A stretch of 48,310 bases of DNA from Fibrobacter sp. (GCA_024398955.1 JAKSIG010000022.1:1-48310); one strand, 5' to 3'. Numbered from the stretch's first letter, positions 14,378 to 24,130 are shown. Notes: generated by a model not told the origin, from the sequence alone. A program made the numbers and translations.

Positions 14378-15757
14378 TTACTTCACGCGATGGAAGTCGT
14401 CCTCTACGCGAATGATATCGTCTTCGCCAGTGTATTCGCCCACCTGGATTTCAACGATAACGAGAGGCAGCTTGCCTTCGTTCTGCAGGCGATGGACCTC
14501 GCCAACAGGAATGTAGGTGGATTCGTTGGGACGCACGTAGAACACCTTGTCGCCGACAGTAACAGTTGCGGTACCGCTAACAACCACCCAGTGTTCGGAA
14601 CGGTGCAGGTGCTTCTGCAGGGAGAGGCGCTTGCCCGGCTTTACCACGATACGCTTCATCTTGTAGCGTTCAGAGGATTCTAGCACAGAGTAGGTACCCC
14701 AGGGGCGGTTCACCGTCTGGGGAACGCTGATAAGGTCGGAACCGCGGACCTTCAGTTCTTCAACAACCTGCTTAACCTTCTGGCTGCTGCTGAGGGGAGC
14801 CACGAGAAGTGCGTCGGGAGTATCCACGATAAGCATCTTGTCCAGATCGATGGTTGCGATTGCGCGCTGGGAACCCATGACGAGAGAGTTCTTGGAACCT
14901 ACGGCAATGTGACGGGGATTCACGTTGTTGCCATTTTCGTCGTGAGGGTATTCGCCATACAGGCTATCGAAGGAGCCAAGGTCGCTCCAGCCGATATCGC
15001 TGGGCACAACCTTAACGATGCTAGACTTTTCCATAACGGCGTAGTCGATGGAGTTAGAAGGAATGGCCTTCATGTCGTCCAAGCCCACGCGGATAGGTTC
15101 CTTTTCTTCGACAGGAGTATTGGCGAGAGCCTTCTTGGCGGCTTCGAGAATGTCGGGAGAATACTTCTGCAGTTCAGAAAGGAAGGTCTTTGCCTTAAAG
15201 CAGAAGATACCGGAATTCCAGTAGAAGTTGCCAGCCAGCAAATACTTTTCGGCAGTGGCGCGGTCCGGCTTTTCTACAAAGCGCTTTACGTTTTCGCCTT
15301 CGGCCTCGATGTAGCCGTAGCCAGTTTCCGGGCTGGTGGGAGTAATGCCGAAGGTCACCAGATTGCCATCCTTGGCAAGTTCCTGGGCGCGGAGCAGCAC
15401 CTTCTTGTATTCGTCCTTCTTGCGGATCACGTGGTCAGACGGAGAAACCAGGACGATTTCTTCGGGATCCAGAGTCAGGCAGGCAAGGGCAATGGCGGGA
15501 GCGGTATTGCGGCCCACCGGTTCCAGCAGGAACTTGCTGTCTTTTTTGCCTTCGGCTTCAAGCTGATCCTTTGCCAAGAAGAACTGGTCGGCGTTGGAAA
15601 CGATGAACTGAGCTTCGCAAACTGCAGAGTTTGTAACCACAGTCTTGCGGAACAGGGACTGTCCGTCAAACAACGGAGCAAACTGCTTGGGCATAAGGGA
15701 ACGGCTTACAGGCCACAGACGAGTTCCGTTACCACCACAAAGAATCAGGTTAATCAT
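14378..15757 (-). CDS. manC: Mannose-1-phosphate guanylyltransferase / mannose-6-phosphate isomerase
   Basis: 459 residues, type II PMI family. The N-terminal nucleotidyltransferase part has LCGGNGTRLWPVSRSLMPKQ (residues 6-25), VEKPD and NSGIFCFK. The C-terminal cupin part has RPWGTY, KPGKRLSLQKHLHRSEHWVV and the NESTYIPVGEVHRLQN stretch, with metal-binding His residues. It makes GDP-mannose, precursor of mannose/fucose-containing surface glycans. AGGAG stands 7 bases before the ATG. The 12-bp gap after wza shows operon membership and supports a role in capsule or exopolysaccharide supply. Confidence 0.95.
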   Translation of the reverse strand: MINLILCGGNGTRLWPVSRSLMPKQFAPLFDGQSLFRKTVVTNSAVCEAQFIVSNADQFFLAKDQLEAEGKKDSKFLLEPVGRNTAPAIALACLTLDPEEIVLVSPSDHVIRKKDEYKKVLLRAQELAKDGNLVTFGITPTSPETGYGYIEAEGENVKRFVEKPDRATAEKYLLAGNFYWNSGIFCFKAKTFLSELQKYSPDILEAAKKALANTPVEEKEPIRVGLDDMKAIPSNSIDYAVMEKSSIVKVVPSDIGWSDLGSFDSLYGEYPHDENGNNVNPRHIAVGSKNSLVMGSQRAIATIDLDKMLIVDTPDALLVAPLSSSQKVKQVVEELKVRGSDLISVPQTVNRPWGTYSVLESSERYKMKRIVVKPGKRLSLQKHLHRSEHWVVVSGTATVTVGDKVFYVRPNESTYIPVGEVHRLQNEGKLPLVIVEIQVGEYTGEDDIIRVEDDFHRVK

Positions 15758-15769
15758 AAAGAACTCCTA

Positions 15770-16906
15770 TTACTTGCCCCAGGTGCCGTTACTGATCAGC
15801 TGGATGTTACGTGCAGTAGTTACACCGTAGTAGACACCCTGTTCGGTGGGCCAGATCAAGTTCATGAGACGGTTCCAGGTAGCCAGGTCGGAAGCGTCGA
15901 CATACACAATGTCGTGGGCAGAAAGGTCAAAGCGATCGGCCATGGCCAGTGCCATTGCGTTCTTGGCATTCAGCTGGTAAACATCAATCTGCGTCTCGGA
16001 AGTATTACGGATTACGTAGATGCCACGAGAAGTAGCATTCATAGCCTGCAGGCCACCGGCAGAAGCCAGAGCTTCGGCCAGGCTCAAGCCACCATAGCTA
16101 ATGTTAACGGTACCGACACGGCCAACTTCGCCCAGCACAAAGACCTTGTTTTCTTTCTGGGTTTCGGCCAAGGCGGGAATAAAAATCTGGTCGTTGGGCT
16201 GAACCACAATCTTTTCGAGAGGCAGATTAGCCTTGAACGCCTGCATATAGTTAATGTTGTAGACCTTGTCGCCACGACGGAGCTGCATTGCAGCAGGGTC
16301 GGCCTCTTCGCTAAAGCCACCGACACTGGCAATTGCATCGGGCAAAGTCATGGGCTTTTCGTCGAAGCCGATAAAGCCAGGCTTGTTCACAGCGCCAGCA
16401 ACAAAAGCCTTACGGCTGTTGTAACCGGTAACGCGAACGTCAACCTGAGGGTCGTTCAGGATCTTGTCGGAAAGGCGCTTGGTAATTTCGGCGCGGAGTT
16501 CCTGAGCGGTAAGACCGGCAGCCTGCATTTCGCCTGCGTAAGGGTAGAACAACTTACCATCGGTTGTAACCTTCTGACCTGCAGGCTGGTACTGGCCCAT
16601 AGGAGAAGTCAATTCCGGATGTTCCCACACCACCACCTGGACCATATCCAGAGGTCCAATGCGGTATTCCAGTTCGGGCAAGGAATCCACCATCAAATCC
16701 TTGAGATCGCCAAAGGATTCATCGCCTGCAGCTCCTGCTACAGCGCCCTTACCCAGATCGCCTTCTTCAATAGAATGAATGCGAACGGTAACACCATTAT
16801 ACTCGGTAGAATCGCCCGGCAATGCCATACGCATCTGAGGACCAGCGGCGCAGCTGCACAAAAGCATTGCCGCGGCACTGCAAATTCCCAAACAAATTTT
16901 CTTCAT
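15770..16906 (-). CDS. wza: Polysaccharide export outer-membrane lipoprotein (Wza type)
   Basis: 378 residues. The signal peptide ends LLCSC, a lipobox. The polysaccharide biosynthesis/export domain begins YRIGPLDMVQVVVWEHPEL and runs through DGKLFYPYAGEMQAAGLTAQEL. Two or more SLBB-like repeats follow (AFVAGAVNKPGFIGF; VFVLGEVGRVGTVNI with the LAEALASAGGL helix). Family members form the octameric outer-membrane channel for capsule. The C-terminus has a helical end (TWNRLMNLIWPTEQG), as expected for the membrane-spanning helix. Downstream of wzb by 15 bp, upstream of manC by 12 bp. Confidence 0.93.
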   Translation of the reverse strand: MKKICLGICSAAAMLLCSCAAGPQMRMALPGDSTEYNGVTVRIHSIEEGDLGKGAVAGAAGDESFGDLKDLMVDSLPELEYRIGPLDMVQVVVWEHPELTSPMGQYQPAGQKVTTDGKLFYPYAGEMQAAGLTAQELRAEITKRLSDKILNDPQVDVRVTGYNSRKAFVAGAVNKPGFIGFDEKPMTLPDAIASVGGFSEEADPAAMQLRRGDKVYNINYMQAFKANLPLEKIVVQPNDQIFIPALAETQKENKVFVLGEVGRVGTVNISYGGLSLAEALASAGGLQAMNATSRGIYVIRNTSETQIDVYQLNAKNAMALAMADRFDLSAHDIVYVDASDLATWNRLMNLIWPTEQGVYYGVTTARNIQLISNGTWGK

Positions 16907-16921
16907 AGATCCATACCAGGA

Positions 16922-17368
16922 CTAAGCCTGGCCCTCACTCTGTTTGATTTTTTCGACCCAATAAGGGGTCAGTTTAGAAATGTAGTTCCAAGCAAGAACA
17001 AAAGCACTTTCGGGACGGCGGTACGGGTCGGGTACATCGACGCGCATATTTTCGCCGTAGCGGAACACCTTGCCTTCCATAAAAGGATAGCGGGCAAGAA
17101 TATCCATTTTTTGTCCATTTTCCATGGTCAGGATTAGATCAGCCCATTTTACGATATCAAGGTTGATTTGGCGAGCCTTGTGGGCACTCATATCTACACC
17201 ATGCTCCAGAGCAATCTTTTGGCTGGTTTCGTGTGCAGGGTGATCAACCAAGGCTCCAAGGCCAGCACTCATGACATTGAAATCGGGACCAAGTTCCTTT
17301 TTCAACAAATACTCGCCCGTGGGGCTGCGGCAAATATTGCCGGTACATACAACTAGAATATTCTTCAT
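16922..17368 (-). CDS. wzb: Low-molecular-weight protein-tyrosine phosphatase (Wzb type)
   Basis: 148 residues from the ATG at 17368; a frame extending to 17566 would overlap wzc and the intergenic hairpin, so it is rejected. P-loop CTGNICRSP at residues 8-16 (Cys8, Arg14) and catalytic Asp114 in VDVPDPY are all present. It removes phosphate from the Wzc tyrosine tail, cycling the export machine. It sits between wzc and wza, but separated from wzc by a terminator-like hairpin. Confidence 0.95.
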   Translation of the reverse strand: MKNILVVCTGNICRSPTGEYLLKKELGPDFNVMSAGLGALVDHPAHETSQKIALEHGVDMSAHKARQINLDIVKWADLILTMENGQKMDILARYPFMEGKVFRYGENMRVDVPDPYRRPESAFVLAWNYISKLTPYWVEKIKQSEGQA

Positions 17369-17390
17369 TGTGTAAAAGATATAAAATGTA

Positions 17391-17417
17391 AAAGGCCCTC
17401 CCTTTGGGAGAGCCTTT
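17391..17417 (-). terminator. Intercistronic terminator-like hairpin between wzc and wzb
   Basis: AAAGGC-C-CTCCC pairs with GGGAG-A-GCCTTT across a 3-base loop, with one mismatch. On the minus strand it is followed by TTTTAC, a weak T-run. It could cut transcription after wzc so that wzb-wza-manC are made at a lower level. Confidence 0.6.
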
Positions 17418-17453
17418 AAAAGTGCAATTTTTATGGATAAAGTAGGGGACTTT

Positions 17454-19550
17454 TTAGGATTTTCCGTACTTATAGCCATAGCCTTCGGAACGGCTGTGCT
17501 CGTACTTGTTAATGACAATAGAAGCATGAGCCGTGGGATTACCCTTAAGAAGCTGAGCCATGCCATCTTGAATGGTTTCGATGGAATGCCTGTTGTACTC
17601 GATAACCATAACGATCTGAGCAGCAGAACGGCAAGCCAGGGCGGCGTCGGTTACCAGCATAATCGGCGGAGTATCCACAATAATCAAGTCATATTCTGTC
17701 TTAAACTTTTCGAGAAGTTCAGCATAATACTTAGAGCCCAGCAATTCAGCCGGATTGGCCGGAACATTACCGCAGGGAATCACATACATGTTTTCGACTT
17801 CGGTAGAATGAGTTACGTCTTCGACCTTGGCAGTTCTAAGCAGAACCTGAGAAAAACCATCGCCGCGCTTGATGCCAAATTCCTTATGGAGACGGCCCTT
17901 ACGGAGGTCGGCGTCAATAAGCAGAACCTTCTTGCCCAGACCAGCAAACAAGGCTGCCAGGTTCACAGAAATAAAGCTCTTGCCTACACCAGGAATAAGG
18001 CCGCTAACACCAATCACAGAGCTGCCTTCGTCCATCATGGAGAATTCCAGGGAAGAACGGAGAGCTCGCAAGGATTCCACAGCCACGTCGTCGGGTTCCA
18101 CCACGGCAAGCGGTCTTGTACCCTTGGTTCCCTGAGGGTTGCCCTTGGGAATCTTGGCGTAAACGGTAAAGCCAGTTTCTTTTTCGATAAAGCTAGCACT
18201 CTTGACACCGCTGCTAAACCTAGACTTGATCGAAATCAGCGATGCTCCCACCAGGAAGCCAACAAACAAGGCGACAGCCAAAATCATCTTTTTCTTAGGC
18301 TTGGCGGGCTTGATAGCTTCTTCAGCAAAATCGATAATGCGAACGGTTCCTACTTCACCTGCAGAAACAAGTCGAAGCTGCTGGATGTTGTTAAGCATAG
18401 AAGTGTACATCACCTTGGACAGTTCCACTTCGTTCTGCAACTTCAGAACCTCTTGCTGGGTCGCAGGGAGCTTCTTGACCTGGCTAGAAGTGCCAGACAG
18501 TTCTCGCTTAAGAGTTTCTTCCTGCTCTTCCAGAGTCTTTACACTGGGATGTTCGGAATGGAACAGGCGGATGGCATCTTGCTTACGCTGTTGCAGGTTC
18601 AAGATATCCTGCTGCAGCCTCATACGACGCTGGAGCACAATCTGAGTTTCGGCGTTAATGTCTACAGAGCCCACCTTGTTTCGATAAACATTCAGGTTCA
18701 TTAGGGCGGTATCCATACGAGACTTTACATCGGGCAGCTGCTTTTCGAGGAATTCCAAAGTCTTCTGTGCCTCGGCATTACGTTCTTCCACATTCTGACG
18801 CAAATAGGAAGACGCCACCTCGTTCAGGATTTCAACGCCACGATCAGGATAGATGTCCTGGTAAGAAAATTCCAGAATTCCGGTTTTCTTGCCCTTTTCC
18901 TTAACATCAAAAGCTTTACGGAACACATCAATGGCATCAAGACGCTGAATCTTTTCAACAGCAAAGCGCTGGCCTTCGCGAGCATCGCACCTAAAGATGC
19001 CAAAGGTTACAGAATCCCCTGCATAGGGGAAACGATAAGTCTGGCTGGAATTTCCAGAAAAAACCTTGTTTTCATTGTGGTCGTACAGATCAAAAGAGCC
19101 AAGACTATCCTTCATGACCACAGTCCAGGACTTGACATCGCTCTTGGGGATCTTGTCCCAGGGAACCTCGAACTGAGAAAGTTCCAGTCGGCCTTCCTTA
19201 TGAAGAAGTCGATCCATAAAGTTCAAGGGGGTTGCAGTATACTGCAGGCGCATCTTTTCGACAGCCGAGCCCATGACCTGGCGACTCTTGATCAATTCTA
19301 TCTCGGTTTCGGCGGGAGACGCATTAGAAAACAAAGCTCCAAGGCCGCCCATCATGCCCATGGGGTTCTTACTTCCCTTGGATTCAATCTGCAGCAAGGC
19401 GTCTACCTGATAAACCGGTCTAACCCATAAAGCAACAAAAACACCAACCGCAGCGGCAACCACCAAACAAGGTAACATGATATACCAATTTCTGGCAATA
19501 TCCTTGAGCAGTTCCATCAAGTCGGTTTCTTCTTTCTTTTTCGAAGCCAT
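17454..19550 (-). CDS. wzc: Polysaccharide co-polymerase / BY-kinase (Wzc type)
   Basis: 698 residues with both halves fused, as in proteobacterial Wzc. The N-terminal Wzz domain has TM1 at about 32-52, followed by a long coiled-coil periplasmic part (about 240-400). TM2 lies near 415-435, after PAKPKKK. The cytoplasmic kinase has Walker A GLIPGVGKS (about 518), Walker A' VLLIDADLRKG (about 540), Walker B LIIVDTPP (about 620), and a C-terminal tyrosine cluster EGYGYKYGKS as autophosphorylation sites. It controls chain length and export with Wza and Wzb. AAAGGG precedes the ATG. First gene of the operon; no Wzx, Wzy or glycosyltransferase genes lie in it. Confidence 0.95.
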   Translation of the reverse strand: MASKKKEETDLMELLKDIARNWYIMLPCLVVAAAVGVFVALWVRPVYQVDALLQIESKGSKNPMGMMGGLGALFSNASPAETEIELIKSRQVMGSAVEKMRLQYTATPLNFMDRLLHKEGRLELSQFEVPWDKIPKSDVKSWTVVMKDSLGSFDLYDHNENKVFSGNSSQTYRFPYAGDSVTFGIFRCDAREGQRFAVEKIQRLDAIDVFRKAFDVKEKGKKTGILEFSYQDIYPDRGVEILNEVASSYLRQNVEERNAEAQKTLEFLEKQLPDVKSRMDTALMNLNVYRNKVGSVDINAETQIVLQRRMRLQQDILNLQQRKQDAIRLFHSEHPSVKTLEEQEETLKRELSGTSSQVKKLPATQQEVLKLQNEVELSKVMYTSMLNNIQQLRLVSAGEVGTVRIIDFAEEAIKPAKPKKKMILAVALFVGFLVGASLISIKSRFSSGVKSASFIEKETGFTVYAKIPKGNPQGTKGTRPLAVVEPDDVAVESLRALRSSLEFSMMDEGSSVIGVSGLIPGVGKSFISVNLAALFAGLGKKVLLIDADLRKGRLHKEFGIKRGDGFSQVLLRTAKVEDVTHSTEVENMYVIPCGNVPANPAELLGSKYYAELLEKFKTEYDLIIVDTPPIMLVTDAALACRSAAQIVMVIEYNRHSIETIQDGMAQLLKGNPTAHASIVINKYEHSRSEGYGYKYGKS

Positions 19551-19604
19551 AAAGACCCTTTAAAAATGAATTTAAATACACTCTATACAAGACAAATTTA
19601 AAAA

Positions 19605-19621
19605 TTGAACTTCCCGTTCAA
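19605..19621. promoter_or_regulatory. Palindrome in the divergent wzc/helicase control region
   Basis: TTGAAC-TTCCC-GTTCAA, a perfect 6-bp inverted repeat with a 5-bp spacer, centred in the 89-bp divergent gap. It is a plausible operator or an overlapping -35 region for either gene. A TATCTTTA box (19627-19634) follows, 5 bp before the helicase ATG. Confidence 0.4.
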
Positions 19622-19639
19622 AAAGCTATCTTTATATTT

Positions 19640-22234
19640 ATGACAGAAAAAGAGCCCGTTTCCTTAAAAGATTTCTTACAAAAAGCTAACAACGACGTTT
19701 CTTCCGAAGCCCTGCTAGAAAATTTCCTGGCCTGGGCAGACGCCAAGGGCACCACGCTGTACCCCGCCCAGGAAGAAGCGATCCTGGAGCTTTTAGACGG
19801 GAAAAACGTTATTCTAAATACGCCTACGGGTTCAGGAAAATCCATGGTAGCCCTGGCGCTCCATTTTGACAGTCTGGCCCACGGTCGCCGTAGCGTTTAC
19901 ACCTGCCCCATCAAGGCCCTGGTCAACGAAAAGTGGATGGCCTTGTGCAAGGAGTTCGGTCCCGAGAACGTAGGGCTTTCTACTGGCGACGCAACCGTCA
20001 ATCGCGACGCCCCCATCATCTGCTGCACCGCAGAAATTCTCGCCAACATGGCCCTTTGCGAGGGGGAGCAAACGACAATTTCAGACGTTGTCATGGACGA
20101 ATTCCACTACTATTCCGACAAGGAACGCGGTGTGGCCTGGCAGGTTCCACTTTTAACAATGCCCAACACCCGGTTCCTGCTCATGAGCGCAACCGTAGGC
20201 GCCACGGAATTCTTCGAAAAGGAAATGACCAAGCATACGGGCAAGGAATCTGTTACCGTACGCTCTACCCAGCGCCCGGTGCCCCTGGACTTTACCTACT
20301 CCGAAACTGAAATTTCTAACACGGTACAGCGCCTGATTAACGAGGGCAAGGGCCCTGTTTACGTGGTGCATTTTACCCAGGCGGCCGCGGCCACCAACGC
20401 CCAGAATTTCATGAGTCTGGACCTGTGCAACAAGGAAGAAAAACAGGCTATTAACGAAGCCATAAAGGAAATGCGGTTCAGCAGCCCCTACGGTCCCGAA
20501 GTAAAGCGCTGGCTTAAGCAGGGCATTGGCATACACCATGCAGGGCTTCTACCCAAGTACCGCATTCTTTGTGAAAAACTGGCCCAGAAAGGTTTGCTTA
20601 AAGTTATCTGCGGTACAGACACCTTGGGCGTTGGCGTGAACGTTCCCATTAGATCGGTTTTGTTTACCCAACTTTGCAAATATAGCGGCGACAAGACCGC
20701 AATTCTTACGGCGCGAGATTTTCACCAGATTGCAGGACGCGCAGGCCGTAAGGGTTTTGACGACATCGGCTACGTCGTGGCCCAAGCTCCCGAACACGTT
20801 ATCGAGAACTTGAAACTGGAAGCCAAGACGAAACAGACAGGAAAGAAATTCCAGAAGAAGAAACCGCCTGAACACGGTTACGTCCCCTTCGACAAGAGCA
20901 CCTACGAACGTTTAATCCAGGCACAGCCCGAGCCGCTGACGTCCAGCTTCCAGGTTTCCCACGGAATGCTTCTGAACATCCTCAGCCGCCCTACCGACGG
21001 TTGCAAGGCCATGCGAAACCTGATCAAGGACAGTCACGAAACCGCCGCCAGCAAGAAGCAATTGAGCAAGCGAGCCTTCCAGCTGTTCCGCGGCCTTGTA
21101 GAGGGCCACATCATCGAGTTCGCTCCGCAGGTAGCGCCAGGCTATAGCAAGCTTCGTGTGAACATGGACCTGCAGGACGATTTCTCCATGAACCAGCCCC
21201 TTTCACTTTATCTGCTGGATACGTTACCCAAGCTGGACAGGGAAAGCCCGGAATACGCGCTGGACGTCATTACTTTATGCGAAAGCATCGTAGAAAATCC
21301 CGACGCCATCCTGCGCATCCAGATGAACAAGGCCAAGAACGCCCGCATGGAAGAACTGAAGGCCCAGGGCATGGAATTCAACCAGCGTATGGAAGAGTTG
21401 GAAAAGGTGGAATACCCCAAGCCCCTGCGGGAATTCATCTACGACACCTACAACAACTTTGCGGAAACCCACCCCTGGGTGGACGTGAACGTGGAACCCA
21501 AGTCCATTGTCCGCGAGATGTTCGAGAACTTCAGCACCTTCAGCGGATACATCAAGCAGTACGGCCTCCAGCGCATGGAAGCCATCCTGTTGCGTCACCT
21601 GAACGGAGTGTATAAAGTTTTGGCCCAGACCGTTCCCGACAGCTACAAGAACGAGGAACTCCGTGACATGGAAGAGTTCCTTGGGGACATGATCAGGCGT
21701 ACCGACTCCAGCCTGCTGGAAGAATGGGAAAAGATGGCCCACCCCGAAGACTACCAGAAGCGTATGGACGAGGCAGGCGCCACCGAAATGGAAACAGCCT
21801 TTGGCGCAGACAAGGTGGCCGCCGACATCACCTACGACAAGAAGCGCTTTATCAACATGGTGCGTCAGCGCATCTTCCAGCTCATGAGTGCCTTGCAGAA
21901 ACAGGCCTTCGGCGACGTGCTGGACCTGCTGGCAGACGACCTGGCAGAAGGCCAGATGCTGGTAGACGGCGAAGGCAAGCCCTGGACCGAAAGCCGCCTC
22001 ATGGAAATCATGGCCGCCTACGTGGCAGAACACCACAAGTTCCGCCTAGATGTAGAAGGACGCTCCGTGCACCACACCATCATTACCTACGAAGGCGAAA
22101 TCATGCACATCCAGCAAATGCTCCAGGATGAAGAGGACTTCAACGACTGGAGCATCGATTTCAAGGTCGAGCTCAAGGAATGTCGTGAAGCGGGCATGCC
22201 GCTTTTGAACATGGTACGAATCGGAGAAGTCTAA
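19640..22234 (+). CDS. DEAD/DEAH-box helicase, Ski2-like, with DUF3516-type C-terminus
   Basis: 864 residues. Walker A TPTGSGKS near 62, motif Ia [10 protein letters not shown], motif II DEFHYY near 152 (DEFH form), motif III SATVG, and motif [13 protein letters not shown] near 361. The order of motifs and [12 protein letters not shown] are typical of Ski2/Mtr4-like superfamily 2 RNA helicases. The long C-terminal region (about 420-864) is helical and looks like DUF3516, found with this helicase in some bacterial phyla. The expected substrate is structured RNA, but no exosome-like partner is adjacent. Monocistronic; ends convergently with the FISUMP gene, with a small GCAGC/GCTGC hairpin in the gap. 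Confidence 0.9.
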   Translation: MTEKEPVSLKDFLQKANNDVSSEALLENFLAWADAKGTTLYPAQEEAILELLDGKNVILNTPTGSGKSMVALALHFDSLAHGRRSVYTCPIKALVNEKWMALCKEFGPENVGLSTGDATVNRDAPIICCTAEILANMALCEGEQTTISDVVMDEFHYYSDKERGVAWQVPLLTMPNTRFLLMSATVGATEFFEKEMTKHTGKESVTVRSTQRPVPLDFTYSETEISNTVQRLINEGKGPVYVVHFTQAAAATNAQNFMSLDLCNKEEKQAINEAIKEMRFSSPYGPEVKRWLKQGIGIHHAGLLPKYRILCEKLAQKGLLKVICGTDTLGVGVNVPIRSVLFTQLCKYSGDKTAILTARDFHQIAGRAGRKGFDDIGYVVAQAPEHVIENLKLEAKTKQTGKKFQKKKPPEHGYVPFDKSTYERLIQAQPEPLTSSFQVSHGMLLNILSRPTDGCKAMRNLIKDSHETAASKKQLSKRAFQLFRGLVEGHIIEFAPQVAPGYSKLRVNMDLQDDFSMNQPLSLYLLDTLPKLDRESPEYALDVITLCESIVENPDAILRIQMNKAKNARMEELKAQGMEFNQRMEELEKVEYPKPLREFIYDTYNNFAETHPWVDVNVEPKSIVREMFENFSTFSGYIKQYGLQRMEAILLRHLNGVYKVLAQTVPDSYKNEELRDMEEFLGDMIRRTDSSLLEEWEKMAHPEDYQKRMDEAGATEMETAFGADKVAADITYDKKRFINMVRQRIFQLMSALQKQAFGDVLDLLADDLAEGQMLVDGEGKPWTESRLMEIMAAYVAEHHKFRLDVEGRSVHHTIITYEGEIMHIQQMLQDEEDFNDWSIDFKVELKECREAGMPLLNMVRIGEV

Positions 22235-22268
22235 ATTCTACGAATGTTGCAGCAAAACGCTGCGGCGC

Positions 22269-22916
22269 CTAGCGGTTCTTGACGCAGCGTACAGCAAAAG
22301 CGTCTGTCTTGTAGGCGTAATCGGCACCGATTTTTCCGCCACGAAAACTAATGCTGCGGTATCGGGCGTATTCCTGCCCCATGCTGGTGGAAGTCCAGAA
22401 ATAGGCGTGTTTGTACAAGTCATAGAAACACCCCATACTGTAGCGGCCTCCAGAAGGAAGGGCAGCAAACCCCACGCTATCGGTTCCGACCACAGAGCCA
22501 TAGCATTCCTCCCAGTCTTCGGAGGATTTAAGCATGGTTCCCGGCAGGCCTTCTTGCAGGCTTCTTAGATATTCACAAAGTTCATGCCATTCTTCTTCTG
22601 AAGGAAGATGCCAACCTTCGGGCGCCACCTTCATGGCGGCTTCCCAGGTGTAAAGGCGGCCAAATTTTGCAACATTCTTTTCGACTTCGCCATAGGCAAA
22701 GCTTCCAGAGTCATCATCGGCAACACCACCGACGCTAACGTAACGCAGGTTTTCGACCATCCAAGTCTGAGCCCCGATATTCACAGTACTGTAGATTTCG
22801 CCATCGCGTTCATCTACCAGCGAGCCATAACCGAACTTGACGCCATTCTTCATTAAGTAGGAGGCGTACTCTTCGTCTTTTACAGCTTTTGTAATATCAG
22901 ATTCTCCAAACAGCAT
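22269..22916 (-). CDS. FISUMP domain protein (TIGR02145), no visible signal peptide
   Basis: 215 residues, nearly all of it one Fibrobacter succinogenes major paralogous domain: the motifs YSTVNIGAQTWMVENLRY, YTWEAAM, PEGWHLPSEEEWHEL, GFAALPSGGRY, AYFWTSTS and the closing YKTDAFAVRCVKN are all present. Most family members are exported lipoproteins. This one begins MLFGESDITKAVKDEEYASYL with no hydrophobic stretch, so it is either cytoplasmic or has lost its export signal. The C-type-lectin-like look of the domain suggests ligand or glycan binding; that is inference. Confidence 0.9.
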   Translation of the reverse strand: MLFGESDITKAVKDEEYASYLMKNGVKFGYGSLVDERDGEIYSTVNIGAQTWMVENLRYVSVGGVADDDSGSFAYGEVEKNVAKFGRLYTWEAAMKVAPEGWHLPSEEEWHELCEYLRSLQEGLPGTMLKSSEDWEECYGSVVGTDSVGFAALPSGGRYSMGCFYDLYKHAYFWTSTSMGQEYARYRSISFRGGKIGADYAYKTDAFAVRCVKNR

Positions 22917-23022
22917 ATTTTACCTTCAATTTTTACAAAAACTGAAAATTTTCAATTTCTGTTTACCTGTTTTCGCACCTTATTTGCAAAATGCATGCCA
23001 AAAAAAAGATTCTACCCCATCC

Positions 23023-23078
23023 CCTACACCCTAGACCCTATACCCTACACCCTAGCCCCTAAACCCTATCCCCTAAAC
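23023..23078. repeat. Eight tandem heptamers, CCTANAC type, upstream of nadA
   Basis: Eight uninterrupted 7-bp units: CCTACAC, CCTAGAC, CCTATAC, CCTACAC, CCTAGCC, CCTAAAC, CCTATCC, CCTAAAC. Positions 1-4 of the unit are invariant (CCTA). The rest of the gap (22917-23022) is A+T-rich with no gene. A TATATTCT box at 23098-23105 precedes the nadA ATG by 4 bp. Confidence 0.9.
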
Positions 23079-23109
23079 ACCAGCCCACATACTTTTCTAT
23101 ATTCTAGCC

Positions 23110-24126
23110 ATGACCGCAGAAGAACTTTACAACCGTCTTAAGAGTATCCAGCCTGGCGCTGTCCTTTGCACCTATTCCATGGAAAAAGTGGAACAGATGC
23201 TTCCCATCATCAACGAAATCAACGAACTGAAGAAGGAACGCGACGCCGTCATTCTCGCCCACAGTTACGTTGCCCCGGAAATCATCCTGGGCGTTGCCGA
23301 CTACGATGGCGACTCCTTCAAGCTGAGTCAGGACGCCACCAAGGTGGAAGCAAAGACCATCGTGTTCTCTGCCGTACGTTTCATGGGCGAAACTGCAAAA
23401 ATTTTGAACCCCACCAAGGACGTTCTGATTCCGGGTCCGCTGACCGGCTGTAGCCTGGCCGACTCCATTACTGGCGCAGAAGTCCGCGCGCTGCGTGAAA
23501 AGTATCCGGACCACACCTTCGTCTGCTACATCAACACCACCGCCGACGTCAAGGCAAACTGCGACGTTTGCGTAACCAGCTCCAACGTGATGAAGATCGT
23601 AAGCTCTCTCGAAAACGACAAGATCGTATTCGTTCCCGATGGACTCATGGGCCAGAACCTCATCGACGAAATGAAGAAGCGTAACATAAAGAAGGAAATC
23701 GTGCTCCACAGCGGTTGCTGCTACGTGCACGAAACCTACGATTCCGAACTGATCAACTTCTTCCGTAGCCAGAATCCGGGCCTGAAGGTGGTAAGCCACC
23801 CCGAATGCCACCCGGGCGTCGCTCTCCTCAGCGATTACGTGGGCAGCACCGGCCAGATGGTCACCTACATCAAGGACCAGCCCGAAGGCACCCCGTTCCT
23901 GCTCCTCACCGAATGCGGTCTCAATGCCCGCATGCAGTACGAGTTCCCGAACAAGCGCTTTATCGGCAGCTGCAGCATGTGCAAGTACATGAAGAGTAAC
24001 TCCCTGGAAAACATCCTGGAAACCCTGCGCCATCCGGAAGCAGCCCAGCATGTGGAACTGGACGAAGCCACCCGCGTCGCCGCAAAGAAGTGCATCGACG
24101 CAATGTTCTATTATGCTGCTAAGTAG
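23110..24126 (+). CDS. nadA: Quinolinate synthase A
   Basis: 338 residues. It condenses iminoaspartate with dihydroxyacetone phosphate to quinolinate in NAD synthesis, using a 4Fe-4S cluster. Visible family motifs: ILAHSYVAPEI, DSFKLSQDA, GCSLADSITG, YINTTADVKA and CDVCVTSSN in the N-terminal and central repeats; SHPECHPGV, GSTGQM and TECGLNARM later, and CSMCKYM near the end. Candidate cluster cysteines are those of the TGCSLAD, HPECHPG and CSMCKYM stretches. No nadB or nadC is adjacent. The gene is bracketed by heptamer repeats on both sides. Confidence 0.96.
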   Translation: MTAEELYNRLKSIQPGAVLCTYSMEKVEQMLPIINEINELKKERDAVILAHSYVAPEIILGVADYDGDSFKLSQDATKVEAKTIVFSAVRFMGETAKILNPTKDVLIPGPLTGCSLADSITGAEVRALREKYPDHTFVCYINTTADVKANCDVCVTSSNVMKIVSSLENDKIVFVPDGLMGQNLIDEMKKRNIKKEIVLHSGCCYVHETYDSELINFFRSQNPGLKVVSHPECHPGVALLSDYVGSTGQMVTYIKDQPEGTPFLLLTECGLNARMQYEFPNKRFIGSCSMCKYMKSNSLENILETLRHPEAAQHVELDEATRVAAKKCIDAMFYYAAK

Positions 24127-24130
24127 AGTG

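Noticed and set aside
14909..17137. Long forward frame (742 codons) opposite manC, wza and wzb
   Set aside because: It crosses three well-supported minus-strand genes and their gaps; no motif or start signal supports it.
17369..17566. 66-residue N-terminal extension of wzb
   Set aside because: It would overlap wzc and cross a hairpin; the inner ATG gives a standard-length phosphatase starting right before its P-loop.
23023..23078. CCCTAAA-like units considered as a telomere or replicon end
   Set aside because: Only eight degenerate units, inside the chromosome between two genes, with similar islands elsewhere in other unit sequences.
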